DNA from: CAIQPV01 sp964480365
GTDB lineage: Bacteria; Pseudomonadota; Gammaproteobacteria; Burkholderiales; Gallionellaceae
DNA length: 64,000 bases
NCBI GenBank assembly: GCA_964480365.1
Contig: CAYZPM010000003.1
Location: 1 to 64,000, forward strand
Direction: 5' to 3'
Part shown: piece by piece, positions 35,860 through 44,849 of the stretch
How positions within the stretch are numbered: the first letter of the stretch is position 1
How the letters are laid out: each line of letters opens with the position of its first letter
Notes under the pieces: generated by a model
What the model saw: only the letters and a program-made list of their open reading frames with translations
Told to the model about the DNA's origin: nothing
Databases searched by the model: none
Program-made: the position numbers and the translations under genes

Positions 35860-36050
35860 CCGCTAGAGTCAGTGGTTTACAGAACTGCCTAATGACACCT
35901 TCCATTTTGCCGAATCAGATAGATTTATGAGACTATTTATTAACTCGATTTCACCCTCTGATGAAACTACTGACAAGGCTACTAGCCATTCCGAAACCCC
36001 AAAGTACGGGGCAAGCGGCTGGTTATCTCTAACCCTCTTCCTCAAGGAAG
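35860..36050 (+). ncRNA. Structured 5' leader of nrdJ, candidate cis-regulatory RNA
   Basis: Six short perfect or near-perfect stems lie in line before nrdJ: CCGCT/AGTGG (35860-35864 with 35871-35875, one G-T pair), TTTCA/TGAAA (35949-35953 with 35962-35966), GGCT/AGCC (35977-35980 with 35984-35987), CCCC/GGGG (35997-36000 with 36008-36011), GGTTA/TAACC (36021-36025 with 36030-36034) and CTTCC/GGAAG (36037-36041 with 36046-36050). A candidate 'nrdJ motif' RNA has been reported upstream of class II reductase genes; whether this is that motif I cannot confirm from memory. It lacks a recognisable cobalamin-riboswitch B12 box. Confidence 0.5.
36000..36026 (+). repeat. 27-nt motif shared with the MtoD-like gene leader
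   Basis: Same motif as 16075-16101 (25 of 27 identical). It spans the CCCC/GGGG hairpin and the 5' arm of the next stem in the nrdJ leader. Confidence 0.7.
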
Positions 36051-36076
36051 TATGGGGCAATCAGGATCAATAAAAA

Positions 36077-38971
36077 ATGACGCAAGAAATTAGCACAGAA
36101 GTCCTATTGGAAAAATACGCGGAAGCTGATGAAACATCGGTACAGGATGTGCGTCGCCGTGTGGCGCGCGGTCTGGCGCAAGCCGAGAAAACGGAGCAAT
36201 GCGCACAGTGGGAAGAAGCTTTTTTTCTGGCACAAGAAAATGGCTTCGTGCCAGCCGGTCGCATCAACTCGGCAGCCGGATTGAAGATTCAGGCGACGCT
36301 GATCAATTGTTTCGTGCAACCGGTGGGCGATGCGATCTCCGGCACCCACGACGGCAGGCCGGGCATCTACGATGCCTTGCAACAGGCCGCAGAGACCATG
36401 CGACGCGGGGGTGGGGTCGGCTACGATTTCTCGTCGATCCGCCCGGAGGGCGCGCATGTAAAAGGCACCAACTCGCGCGCCAGCGGCCCGATTTCCTACA
36501 TGCGCGTTTTTGATCGTTCCTGCGAAACCGTCGAGTCCGCCGGTGCACGGCGCGGCGCGCAGATGGGCGTGCTGCGTTGCGATCACCCCGACATCGAGAA
36601 ATTCATCAGCGCCAAGGACAAAGGCGATCTGCGCAATTTCAACATTTCCGTCGGCGTGACCGATGCCTTAATGCAAGCGGTGGAGAACGATCAGGAATTC
36701 GAGTTGGTGCATGTCGCTGAACCGTCTGCCGCGCTCAAGGAGCAAGGCGCTACGCAACGTGCCGATGGAAAGTGGATATATCGCAAAGTACGCGCTGCCG
36801 ACCTGTGGAAACAGATCATCGCGAGCACCTATGACCATGCCGAGCCGGGGGTGTTATTTATCGATCTGATGAACCGCGACAACAACTTGTCCTATTGCGA
36901 AGTGATTGAGGCAACAAATCCTTGTGCTGAACAGCCCCTGCCCCCTTACGGTTGCTGTTGTCTCGGCTCTATCGATTTAACGCGTATGGTAAAAAATCCA
37001 TTCTCGGCGCATGCCGGTTTTGACTACGAACCCTTCAAGCAATTAGTGCGCGTCGCGGTGCGCATGTTGGACAACGTACTGGACGTAACCGCATGGCCGC
37101 TGCCAGAACAACAACTGGAAGCGCAGAACAAGCGGCGCGTCGGTCTGGGCTTCACCGGGCTGGGCGATGCGCTGGTGATGTTGGGCTTGCGTTACAACAC
37201 CGAGCAAGCACGCGCCTTCGCTGCCGACATTTCGCGCATCATGCGCGACGAGGCGTATCTCGCTTCGGTGGATTTGGCTATCGAGCGAGGCGCGTTTCCG
37301 CTTCTGGATGCGAATCAATATCTGGCTGAACCGCGCTTTGCTTCGCGCCTGCCGGATGAGCTGAAAAACAAGATACGTCAGCACGGCATCCGCAACAGCC
37401 ACCTGCTGTCCATTGCCCCCACCGGCACCATCTCCTTGGCCTTTGCCGACAACGCTTCCAACGGTATCGAGCCAGCCTTCTCGTGGTTCTACACGCGCAA
37501 AAAGCGCATGCCGGACGGCACAACCAAGGATTACTCGGTTGAAGATCACGCTTGGCGCTTGTTCAAAGAAATAGGCGGCGACATAAATAATTTGCCGCCT
37601 GCATTTGTCTCAGCACTGGAGATCAGTGCCATTGACCACATGAAGATGGTCGCTGCCGTTGCTCCATTCATCGATACTTCGATTAGCAAAACCGTCAACG
37701 TACCTGCCGACTATCCGTATGAGGATTTTCAGCACCTTTACACTGAAGCATGGAAAGCCGGGCTAAAAGGCTTGGCTACTTATCGCCCGAACAGCGTATT
37801 GGGATCGGTATTGTCGGTCACGCCCGAACCCAAGAGCGAACAACCGCAGGACTTTGTATTCGATCAGGATAGACGCATCGTGCTGGAAGCCGCACCTACA
37901 CCGGCACTCGCCTCGTTGCGCTGGCCGGGGCGGCCTTCACTTCTGGCAGGAAGCGAAGGCTGGGTGTCACAAGTGGTGAAACATCCGCTCGGCAGTTTTG
38001 TGGCGTTCGTGTCGCACACCACAAGTGTCCCCCTATCTAACTTTCCCCCACAAGCGGTAGAAAGAACAAACGAATCACTACGCGAACTTTCCATTCCCGG
38101 TCGCAACCATCCGTTTGAAGTCTGGGTGAACGGCTCGGAACAACCGCGCGGCTTGGGCGCGTTGGCCAAATCGCTGTCGATGGATATGCGTACGCGCGAC
38201 CCGGTGTGGGTGCGCATGAAGCTGGAAATGCTGATGAAGACTGCGGGTGATGACGCTTTTGACATGCCCATGCCACCCAATGGCGAAGTAATGCGCATGC
38301 CCAGCCTGGTAGCCGCATTCGCGCATCTTTTAAAATTCCGTATCGAACAGTTAGGTGCGCTGGAAGTAAGCGAGGGTGTAACCACGCCGATGATGGACGC
38401 GCTATTTGCAAGAAAAGAGCCAAAGACCGGCACCGACGGCACAATGAGTTGGACGGTGGATATCTCTAACGCGGGTAGCGGCGACGATTTCGTGCTGGGC
38501 CTGAAGGAACTGGTGCTACCCGACGGACAACGCCGTCCTTATTCGATGTGGTTGTCCGGTGTTTATCCGCGCGCCCTCGACGGACTATGTAAGGTATTGA
38601 GTCTGGATATGCGCGTCATCGACCCGGCTTGGATCGGCATGAAGCTGCGCAAGCTGCTAAACTTCGGCGAACCGTTGGGCGACTTCATGGCACGCGTGCC
38701 AGGCGGTGCCAAGATGGAAAGCTACCCCTCGACGGTTTCCTATGTCGCCAAGCTCATCATCCACCGCTACGCCATGCTCGGAATCCTCGACGAACACGGC
38801 TATCCGGTTCAGCAAATGGGCGTACTGGAAATTCCCGAAGGACAAATCAAACCAACCGGTATCAAATCTCTGGTCGGCAAGGTTTGTAAGGAATGCGGCA
38901 ACACCACGCTGATCAAGAAGGATGGCTGCGAATTTTGCACGAGTTGCGGTGCAATTGGAGCGTGTGGGTAG
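36077..38971 (+). CDS. nrdJ: Adenosylcobalamin-dependent (class II) ribonucleotide reductase
   Basis: Makes deoxyribonucleotides with a B12 radical, so works with or without oxygen. The 964-residue protein has the reductase core in the first 590 residues (NPCAEQPLPPYGCCCLGSID active-site block; GGGVGYDFSSIRPEG; SIAPTGTISLAFADN). Two related TSCPD-like segments follow (about 600-790 and 790-920: FEVWVNGSEQPRGLGALAKS and YSMWLSGVYPRALDGLCKV). The C-terminus has CKEC, then CEFCTSCG, the redox or metal-binding cysteines. ATG at 36077. The long structured leader suggests control at the RNA level. A class II enzyme suits an organism living at oxic-anoxic boundaries. Confidence 0.95.
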   Translation: MTQEISTEVLLEKYAEADETSVQDVRRRVARGLAQAEKTEQCAQWEEAFFLAQENGFVPAGRINSAAGLKIQATLINCFVQPVGDAISGTHDGRPGIYDALQQAAETMRRGGGVGYDFSSIRPEGAHVKGTNSRASGPISYMRVFDRSCETVESAGARRGAQMGVLRCDHPDIEKFISAKDKGDLRNFNISVGVTDALMQAVENDQEFELVHVAEPSAALKEQGATQRADGKWIYRKVRAADLWKQIIASTYDHAEPGVLFIDLMNRDNNLSYCEVIEATNPCAEQPLPPYGCCCLGSIDLTRMVKNPFSAHAGFDYEPFKQLVRVAVRMLDNVLDVTAWPLPEQQLEAQNKRRVGLGFTGLGDALVMLGLRYNTEQARAFAADISRIMRDEAYLASVDLAIERGAFPLLDANQYLAEPRFASRLPDELKNKIRQHGIRNSHLLSIAPTGTISLAFADNASNGIEPAFSWFYTRKKRMPDGTTKDYSVEDHAWRLFKEIGGDINNLPPAFVSALEISAIDHMKMVAAVAPFIDTSISKTVNVPADYPYEDFQHLYTEAWKAGLKGLATYRPNSVLGSVLSVTPEPKSEQPQDFVFDQDRRIVLEAAPTPALASLRWPGRPSLLAGSEGWVSQVVKHPLGSFVAFVSHTTSVPLSNFPPQAVERTNESLRELSIPGRNHPFEVWVNGSEQPRGLGALAKSLSMDMRTRDPVWVRMKLEMLMKTAGDDAFDMPMPPNGEVMRMPSLVAAFAHLLKFRIEQLGALEVSEGVTTPMMDALFARKEPKTGTDGTMSWTVDISNAGSGDDFVLGLKELVLPDGQRRPYSMWLSGVYPRALDGLCKVLSLDMRVIDPAWIGMKLRKLLNFGEPLGDFMARVPGGAKMESYPSTVSYVAKLIIHRYAMLGILDEHGYPVQQMGVLEIPEGQIKPTGIKSLVGKVCKECGNTTLIKKDGCEFCTSCGAIGACG

Positions 38972-39121
38972 GGTGGACTACAACATCTCCAACTGTGTTC
39001 TGGGGATATTTTATGACTTGGATACACTGAATTTACGACTTTTCCAAAGTGCTAAAGAAAATCGGCGGCTTTGGAAGCCGCACCAAATGGTAACCTCAGT
39101 TTACGACTTTAATTGGCTGGA

Positions 39122-39670
39122 TTATTTTTCTTTTGCCGCGTAAATCGCGGGTAAGTTGCGCCATGCCCCATGTATGTCCATGCCGAAACCGAACACGAAA
39201 CGGTCGGGCAATTCCACCCCGACAAAATCGGCGCGGATCGGTTTGTTCTTGCCATTCAATTTGTCGGCAAAAACCGCACAATAAAATCCGGCAGCACCCA
39301 GTTCCAGCACGCGCTGTTTCACTGCGTCCATCGTCTCGCCCTCATCGAGAATATCGTCCACCACCAGCACGATCTTGCCGCGCACGTTTTCGCGTGGCTC
39401 AACCCGCCAGTGCAACGCCCCACCCTGCTGCCCGTTGCCGTAGCGCGATACATGCACATAATCGAAATCGAGCGGGAAATCCAGCAGCGGCAGCAACTGC
39501 CCGGTAAATACCACCGCACCGCCCATCACCGACAGCACCAACGGATGCTTGTCCGCGAATGCGGCATTGATTTCATGCGCCACGCGCGCCACCGCCGCCT
39601 GCACTTCCTCCGCAGAGACAATCAATTCCGCTTGTTGCAAGGCAATACGCGCTTCCTGATTGCTCAGCAT
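39122..39670 (-). CDS. hpt: Hypoxanthine-guanine phosphoribosyltransferase
   Basis: Purine salvage enzyme transferring phosphoribose from PRPP to hypoxanthine or guanine. The PRPP-binding motif is IVLVVDDILDEGETM (near residue 105). MGGAVVFTGQLLPLL and FVGVELPDRFVFGFGMD are the other family blocks. I start at 39670 (MLSNQEARIAL), 7 bases inside the galU stop region; the open frame upstream belongs to galU DNA. The overlap suggests translational coupling with galU. Confidence 0.9.
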   Translation of the reverse strand: MLSNQEARIALQQAELIVSAEEVQAAVARVAHEINAAFADKHPLVLSVMGGAVVFTGQLLPLLDFPLDFDYVHVSRYGNGQQGGALHWRVEPRENVRGKIVLVVDDILDEGETMDAVKQRVLELGAAGFYCAVFADKLNGKNKPIRADFVGVELPDRFVFGFGMDIHGAWRNLPAIYAAKEK

Positions 39671-40533
39671 TTTACTGTTGCGAGATATGCCGCGAACTCG
39701 TCGCACAATTCCGGGTGCTTCAAGCCGAACGCCACCTGAGCCTGCAAATAGCCCAGCTTGGAGCCGCAATCATAACGGATGCCTTTGAAGCGACAGGCAA
39801 GCAATTGCTCTTCCTGCATCAGCGCGGCAATGCCGTCCGTCAACTGGATTTCACCTCCCGCCCCCGGTCGCACCTGTGCCAAGTGGTGAAAGATACGTGG
39901 CGACAAAATGTAGCGCCCGACCACCGCCAAGGTAGAAGGTGCCACATCAGGCCTAGGTTTCTCGACGATTCCGTTGACCCGATCCACACCCGGTTCCAGA
40001 TTGGTACTACTGACGATGCCGTATTGCCCGGTCTGCTCGCGCGGCACGTCCTGCACGCCGAGTATGGAACAATGATGGCGCGCATAAACTTCAACCATCT
40101 GCTTGACGATGGGAATTTCCCCGTCTATCAAATCGTCGGCCAGGATCACCGCGAACGGCTCATCCTGCACCACCGGTTGCGCGCACAGCACGGCATGCCC
40201 CAGCCCCAGCGCCTCAGTCTGGCGGATGTAAATGCAGTTCACATGCTTGGGTATCACCTCCTGCACGATGCGCAACAACTCATGTTTTCCACGCAAGGCA
40301 AGCTCCGCCTCCAGTTCGTAAGCCTTGTCGAAATGATCCTCAATGGCGCGTTTGTTTCGCCCTGTGATGAACACCATGTCGGTGATGCCTGCCGCCACCG
40401 CCTCCTCCACCGCATACTGGATCAGCGGCTTCTCCACCACCGGCATCATCTCTTTCGGACTGGCTTTGGTCGCGGGCAAAAAACGGCTGCCCATGCCGGC
40501 AACCGGGAATACGGCTTTCGTTATTTTTTTCAT
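39664..40533 (-). CDS. galU: UTP-glucose-1-phosphate uridylyltransferase
   Basis: Makes UDP-glucose, the donor for exopolysaccharide and the likely substrate of the BcsA-type synthase at 1.8 kb. The nucleotide-binding motif is PVAGMGSRFLPATKASPKEM at the N-terminus; VILADDLIDGE and GVDRVNGIVEKP follow, as in bacterial GalU. The length of 289 residues is normal. It lies between ligA and hpt on the minus strand with tight spacing. Confidence 0.95.
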   Translation of the reverse strand: MKKITKAVFPVAGMGSRFLPATKASPKEMMPVVEKPLIQYAVEEAVAAGITDMVFITGRNKRAIEDHFDKAYELEAELALRGKHELLRIVQEVIPKHVNCIYIRQTEALGLGHAVLCAQPVVQDEPFAVILADDLIDGEIPIVKQMVEVYARHHCSILGVQDVPREQTGQYGIVSSTNLEPGVDRVNGIVEKPRPDVAPSTLAVVGRYILSPRIFHHLAQVRPGAGGEIQLTDGIAALMQEEQLLACRFKGIRYDCGSKLGYLQAQVAFGLKHPELCDEFAAYLATVKC

Positions 40534-40550
40534 TGTAAATTTTCTCTGCG

Positions 40551-42647
40551 TTAAGTATCCGTAGGGTGGGCTGTGCCCACCATGTCGGGCACAGCCCGAC
40601 CTACCATGTTTATAAATTCTATTTCATCCAGCACCGGTACACCCAACTCCCGCGCCTTGTCCAGCTTGCTGCCCGCCTCCGCGCCCGCCACAACATAATC
40701 GGTCTTTTTCGACACACTGCCCGCCACCTTCGCCCCCTTCGCTTCGAGCATGGCTTTCGCCTCGTCTCGGCTCATGGATGGAAGTGTACCAGTCAGCACG
40801 AAAGTTTTGCCGTTCAGCGGCAACACCTCAACACGTTCGCCTTCATGCTCCGCCCAGCTTATCCCGCTGGCGCGCAATTGGGAGATCACGTCGCGGTTGT
40901 GCTGCTCGGCAAGAAACGCCGTAATGCTTTGCGCTACCACTGGCCCCACGTCTGGCACCTGCTGCAAACGCGCTTCGTCCGCTGCCATGAGATTATCCAG
41001 CGTACCGAAATGACGCGCTAAATCTTTCGCCGTCGTCTCGCCTACGTTACGAATACCCAGCGCGTAGATGAAACGCGCCAACGTGGTTTCCTTGCTGTGG
41101 CTAATAGCATCAATAAGGTTTTTAGCAGACTTCTCACCCATGCGCTCCAGACCGGCTAGCACATGCAATTCCAAGCGATACAGGTCGGCGGGCGTCTGCA
41201 CCAGTTGCTGGTCAACCAATTGCTCCACCAGCTTGTCGCCCAGCCCCTCGATATCCAGCGCGCGACGGCTGGCAAAGTGCAACAGCGCCTCCTTGCGTTG
41301 CGCTTGGCAGAATAGTCCGCCAGTGCAGCGCCAGTTTGCCTCACCCTCCTCGCGCACGATGGTGCTGCCACACACCGGGCATTTCCCTTCCAACCGTTTG
41401 AACAAATCAAACGCCTCGCCGACTTCAGCCGGACGTCTGTCCAACACTACACCAACCACTTCCGGTATCACATCCCCTGCACGGCGCACGATCACCGTAT
41501 CGCCGATACGCACATCTTTGCGCTGCGTCTCATCTTCGTTGTGCAGAGTGGCATTGGAAACCGTGGTTCCACCGACGAACACAGGCTCCAATTTCGCCAC
41601 TGGCGTGAGTTTGCCGGTACGCCCGACTTGGATATCGATGTCGCGCACCACGGTCATCTGCTCTTCCGCCGGAAATTTGTGCGCCACTGCCCATCGCGGT
41701 TCGCGCGACACGAAACCGAGTTTCTCTTGCAATGCAATGCTGTTGACCTTGTACACCACGCCATCAATATCAAACGGCAACTGGTCGCGCATGGCTGCGA
41801 TGCGGCGATGAAACTCCACCAGCCCTTGCGCGCCCTGCACCACCGCGCGCTCATCGCACACCGGCAAGCCCATATTGCCCAGTGCATCCAACAGCGCACT
41901 ATGCGTCGCTGGCATGTCCCAGCCTTGTACTTCGCCTATGCCATAGGCGAAGAACGATAGAGGACGTCTCTTAGTTATCTTGGGATCAAGTTGGCGGATG
42001 CTGCCTGCCGCGCCGTTACGCGGATTCACCAAGGTGGGCAATCCTTGTGCGCGCTGCCGTTCGTTGTAGCGCTCGAAATCCGGGCGAGCCATATAAATCT
42101 CACCGCGCACTTCCAACACGGGTACGTCACAATCTTTGAGTTGCAGCGGTATTTGTCGAACTGCAAATGTATTCTGTGTTACACCTTCTCCGGTCTCGCC
42201 GTCGCCACGCGTGGCCGCCTGAAATAATAATCCATTCTCATAACGAAGATTGATGGCGAGGCCATCGAATTTCAATTCGCAGACGTACTCAATTGGAGGA
42301 TCATTTTCACTTAACTCCAGTTCGCGCCGCACCCGCGCATCAAAGGCGGTTGCGCCCTGGTCACTAATGTCGGTTTCGGTGCGGATCGAGAGCATTGGTA
42401 CAACATGACGCACCGCATCGAATCCTTCACGTCGACCAGAAAGAGCCTTATCGCCGACACGCAAAGTAGGCGAATTAGGAGACCTAAGTGTTGGATATTG
42501 AGCTTCGAGTGCCTGCAACTCGCGGAATAGCTTATCGTACTCCGCATCCGGGATCAGTTGCTCGTCGAGCACATAGTAAGCATAGCTATATCGTTCGATT
42601 TCATCGCACAGAAGTGCGATTCTCTGTGCCACATTAGAAGTAGTCAT
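40551..42647 (-). CDS. ligA: NAD-dependent DNA ligase
   Basis: Seals nicks in DNA with NAD+ as cofactor. The 698-residue protein has the adenylation Lys in CELKFDGLAIN, the four-Cys zinc site (CPVCG ... CTGGLFC), helix-hairpin-helix repeats (about 500-590) and a C-terminal BRCT domain (GKTFVLTGTLPSMSRDEAKA). The last 17 or so residues (VGRAVPDMVGTAHPTDT) are encoded by the GTAGGG-type palindrome at 40561-40604, so the tail is repeat-derived. The start codon abuts the zipA stop with no spacer. Confidence 0.96.
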   Translation of the reverse strand: MTTSNVAQRIALLCDEIERYSYAYYVLDEQLIPDAEYDKLFRELQALEAQYPTLRSPNSPTLRVGDKALSGRREGFDAVRHVVPMLSIRTETDISDQGATAFDARVRRELELSENDPPIEYVCELKFDGLAINLRYENGLLFQAATRGDGETGEGVTQNTFAVRQIPLQLKDCDVPVLEVRGEIYMARPDFERYNERQRAQGLPTLVNPRNGAAGSIRQLDPKITKRRPLSFFAYGIGEVQGWDMPATHSALLDALGNMGLPVCDERAVVQGAQGLVEFHRRIAAMRDQLPFDIDGVVYKVNSIALQEKLGFVSREPRWAVAHKFPAEEQMTVVRDIDIQVGRTGKLTPVAKLEPVFVGGTTVSNATLHNEDETQRKDVRIGDTVIVRRAGDVIPEVVGVVLDRRPAEVGEAFDLFKRLEGKCPVCGSTIVREEGEANWRCTGGLFCQAQRKEALLHFASRRALDIEGLGDKLVEQLVDQQLVQTPADLYRLELHVLAGLERMGEKSAKNLIDAISHSKETTLARFIYALGIRNVGETTAKDLARHFGTLDNLMAADEARLQQVPDVGPVVAQSITAFLAEQHNRDVISQLRASGISWAEHEGERVEVLPLNGKTFVLTGTLPSMSRDEAKAMLEAKGAKVAGSVSKKTDYVVAGAEAGSKLDKARELGVPVLDEIEFINMVGRAVPDMVGTAHPTDT
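40561..40604. repeat. GTAGGG-type palindrome inside the ligA 3' end
   Basis: GTAGGGTGGGCTGTGCCC (40561-40578) faces GGGCACAGCCCGACCTAC (40587-40604), almost exact complements. Same family as 7605-7815; a decayed copy begins near 43728. It codes for the extra C-terminal residues of LigA. Confidence 0.8.
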
Positions 42648-43703
42648 CTAGGAAAACAACCTGCGCGCCTGCGTGCTGCCGGGTATCACCTTGCCGGACA
42701 GCATCCGGTTTTCGATGGCGGCGATCTGTTCGCGTATCTGGGCGATGCCCGGTTCGCCCAAGGCGACGCGATGATCGTCCACCACGGCGGCGCGCAAATC
42801 CATCGCCAGTTGCCGCGCCAGCACCGCCATCTCGTCGAAGCGCTGCGTAGGCTGTTCCACGCGCGGCACATCCAGCAGCAGGGTCAGGCCGTTGACCCAC
42901 ATCTGGGCCAGAGTGTGATGCTGGAACGGGATATTCTCGTAGTTACCGAGGCTAAACACGGTTTGCCCATGCGCATCGACCAGATGGAACGCACCGTCGG
43001 ACTGCAAGGCCATGCCATGCTGTTCGGCCACGAGTTCAATCTCGCCGCCGGAAAAAGTGCGCTCCCCGCTGGGCAGGATGTTGAGTCCTATCATCTGGTC
43101 AACCTCGGCGCAGAAGCTATCCAACTCCAACGCACGCGCGCAGGCTGCGGCCACATCCGGCAAGTCGACCGCAGCTCCTAACTGCGCCGCGATGTCGCGC
43201 GCCAGGTCGCGGAAGTCGCTCAAACGCACTTCGCTCACCGGGCCGGAACGGTCAGCCAACTGCAAGGCCAGCTTGAACGCGGCGTAGCGAAAATGGCTTT
43301 CCGCGATCACTTTTTCCCATGCGCCGGTCGTCGCGTTCAGCCCGCAGGCGTGTACGCTCTTGCCGAAATCGAAACGCTTCTGCCACAGCAGCGCCAGCGA
43401 ATCGGCGCTTGCCGGAACCTCGAACGTCAGCACGGCAATATAGTCAGTGCCCGCATCCAGCAAAGTGCACACGGGTTCGCCGGGCAATGGATCAATGGGC
43501 AAGGACTGCTCCAACTGCTCGCCCATCAATTCTTCCTCGACTGGTTTTTCCGTGGCCGTGCGATACAGCGCATCCTCATGCGCCTGACCGAAAGCAGTGC
43601 CGAACCTGCGCCGGTACTTGCGCTGCTGCCACCAGTTATAAATATAAACCGCCAGCACCACAGCAATGCCGATGATTAGCAGGCTGATTTGTAATTCACT
43701 CAT
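42648..43703 (-). CDS. zipA: Cell division protein ZipA
   Basis: Inner-membrane protein that tethers FtsZ at the division site. One N-terminal membrane helix (LLIIGIAVVLAVYIYNWW, about 6-23) is followed by a basic stretch (RKYRRRF), a linker and the C-terminal FtsZ-binding domain with the motif NYENIPFQHHTLAQMWVNGL. The length of 351 residues fits. It precedes ligA directly, the usual gene pair. Confidence 0.85.
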   Translation of the reverse strand: MSELQISLLIIGIAVVLAVYIYNWWQQRKYRRRFGTAFGQAHEDALYRTATEKPVEEELMGEQLEQSLPIDPLPGEPVCTLLDAGTDYIAVLTFEVPASADSLALLWQKRFDFGKSVHACGLNATTGAWEKVIAESHFRYAAFKLALQLADRSGPVSEVRLSDFRDLARDIAAQLGAAVDLPDVAAACARALELDSFCAEVDQMIGLNILPSGERTFSGGEIELVAEQHGMALQSDGAFHLVDAHGQTVFSLGNYENIPFQHHTLAQMWVNGLTLLLDVPRVEQPTQRFDEMAVLARQLAMDLRAAVVDDHRVALGEPGIAQIREQIAAIENRMLSGKVIPGSTQARRLFS

Positions 43704-43819
43704 AAAATTGCACCGTGGGAATCGTAGGGTGAGCTATGCCGGGCATAGTCCAGCCTAAATTATTGCCTGCGGGATTATCTCAAGTGCGCCGCAAAATGGC
43801 AAAATATGCTGACCGGAAT

Positions 43820-44782
43820 TCACGGCGCAACCCCGGCAAGCAAGCTGGTATCCAGCAACGTGGCCGTATCTGCGCCCATATTGATTAGCCCTCGTTCCAG
43901 CAAGAAACGCTGAACTGCCTCCACACTGGACTCGACCGCAGGCGGCTCCCCCAGCATCAAGTCGCGGTTGCGCTGCATCCCAAGCAACTCGATACTCTGC
44001 ATCGCCCTGCCAAATTGGGCCACATCAATATGCTCGTGCTTAGACATAATCTGCGTTGACTTGCCGGGTTCGGCTTTCAGGTATTCCAGCGCGCGATTCC
44101 AGCCCTGCACCAACTCCACCATTTCATTGTGATACCGCCCCATGTCATCATCGCGTGTGACCAGCACATCGAGAATTTTTCCAGGCACGCGTGAGCTGTC
44201 GAATATAGCCCGCCCGCCCGCCTCCAGCAAGCGCGTACGCAACGGTTCAGAGGTGACCAGCGCATCCACTTTATGCGCTCGGAACGCCGCCTCCTGCTCT
44301 GCCACAGGCATGGAAACTATCTCCACTTGCCCGGCCTCCATCCCTGCGCTTTTCAAGGCGAGATTCAGGAAGTACGCCCCATGCACGGTATTCTCTACAC
44401 CCACGCGGCGGCCTTGCAATTGCTTCATGTCGGTAATGCCGTGCTGCGCAAGGATCACGTCCGCGCCATTGGAGGCATCGAACAACAGCACAATTTTCAG
44501 ATCGGGAATGTCGCGGTTCAGTTGCAGCGCATCGTCCAGCGTAACGGCGGCAAGATTCAACTCGTGCTTGCGGAAAGCTTGTTGCACTTCGGAAGTATTA
44601 CCATATTCGGCAAGGCGCAGATTGACCGCCGAAAAATAGCCCAGTTCGCGCGCCAGATAAACCGGCTCATAGCCCGGCCACGCGTTGGCGCCAAACACCA
44701 TTGGCGGCGCGGGAGTTTTGTTGCATGCGGCCAGCAACAGCGGCAACAACACTGCCGCGATAATCCTGGCTATAAATTTCAT
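43820..44782 (-). CDS. Periplasmic substrate-binding lipoprotein, NMT1/SsuA-like
   Basis: A solute-binding protein with lipoprotein signal LLLAACNK (lipobox Cys at residue 19). NAWPGYEPVYLARELGYF is the typical opening of the NMT1/THI5/SsuA-type family, and the sequence keeps VGVENTVHGAYFL-type blocks seen in nitrate, sulfonate or thiamine-precursor binders. No permease or ATPase gene is adjacent, so the ligand is unknown and it may serve a distant transporter or a signalling role. Confidence 0.75.
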   Translation of the reverse strand: MKFIARIIAAVLLPLLLAACNKTPAPPMVFGANAWPGYEPVYLARELGYFSAVNLRLAEYGNTSEVQQAFRKHELNLAAVTLDDALQLNRDIPDLKIVLLFDASNGADVILAQHGITDMKQLQGRRVGVENTVHGAYFLNLALKSAGMEAGQVEIVSMPVAEQEAAFRAHKVDALVTSEPLRTRLLEAGGRAIFDSSRVPGKILDVLVTRDDDMGRYHNEMVELVQGWNRALEYLKAEPGKSTQIMSKHEHIDVAQFGRAMQSIELLGMQRNRDLMLGEPPAVESSVEAVQRFLLERGLINMGADTATLLDTSLLAGVAP

Positions 44783-44849
44783 GTATAAACTCCAGTAAAA
44801 CCTTCTCTATGCGTACATTAAATAATGTCAATCTGTGGCTAACAAATAT

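Noticed and set aside
35860..35910. Cobalamin riboswitch before nrdJ
   Set aside because: AGTCAG...CTGCC at 35868-35890 resembles the B12 box ends, but the spacing is wrong and the other conserved elements are absent.
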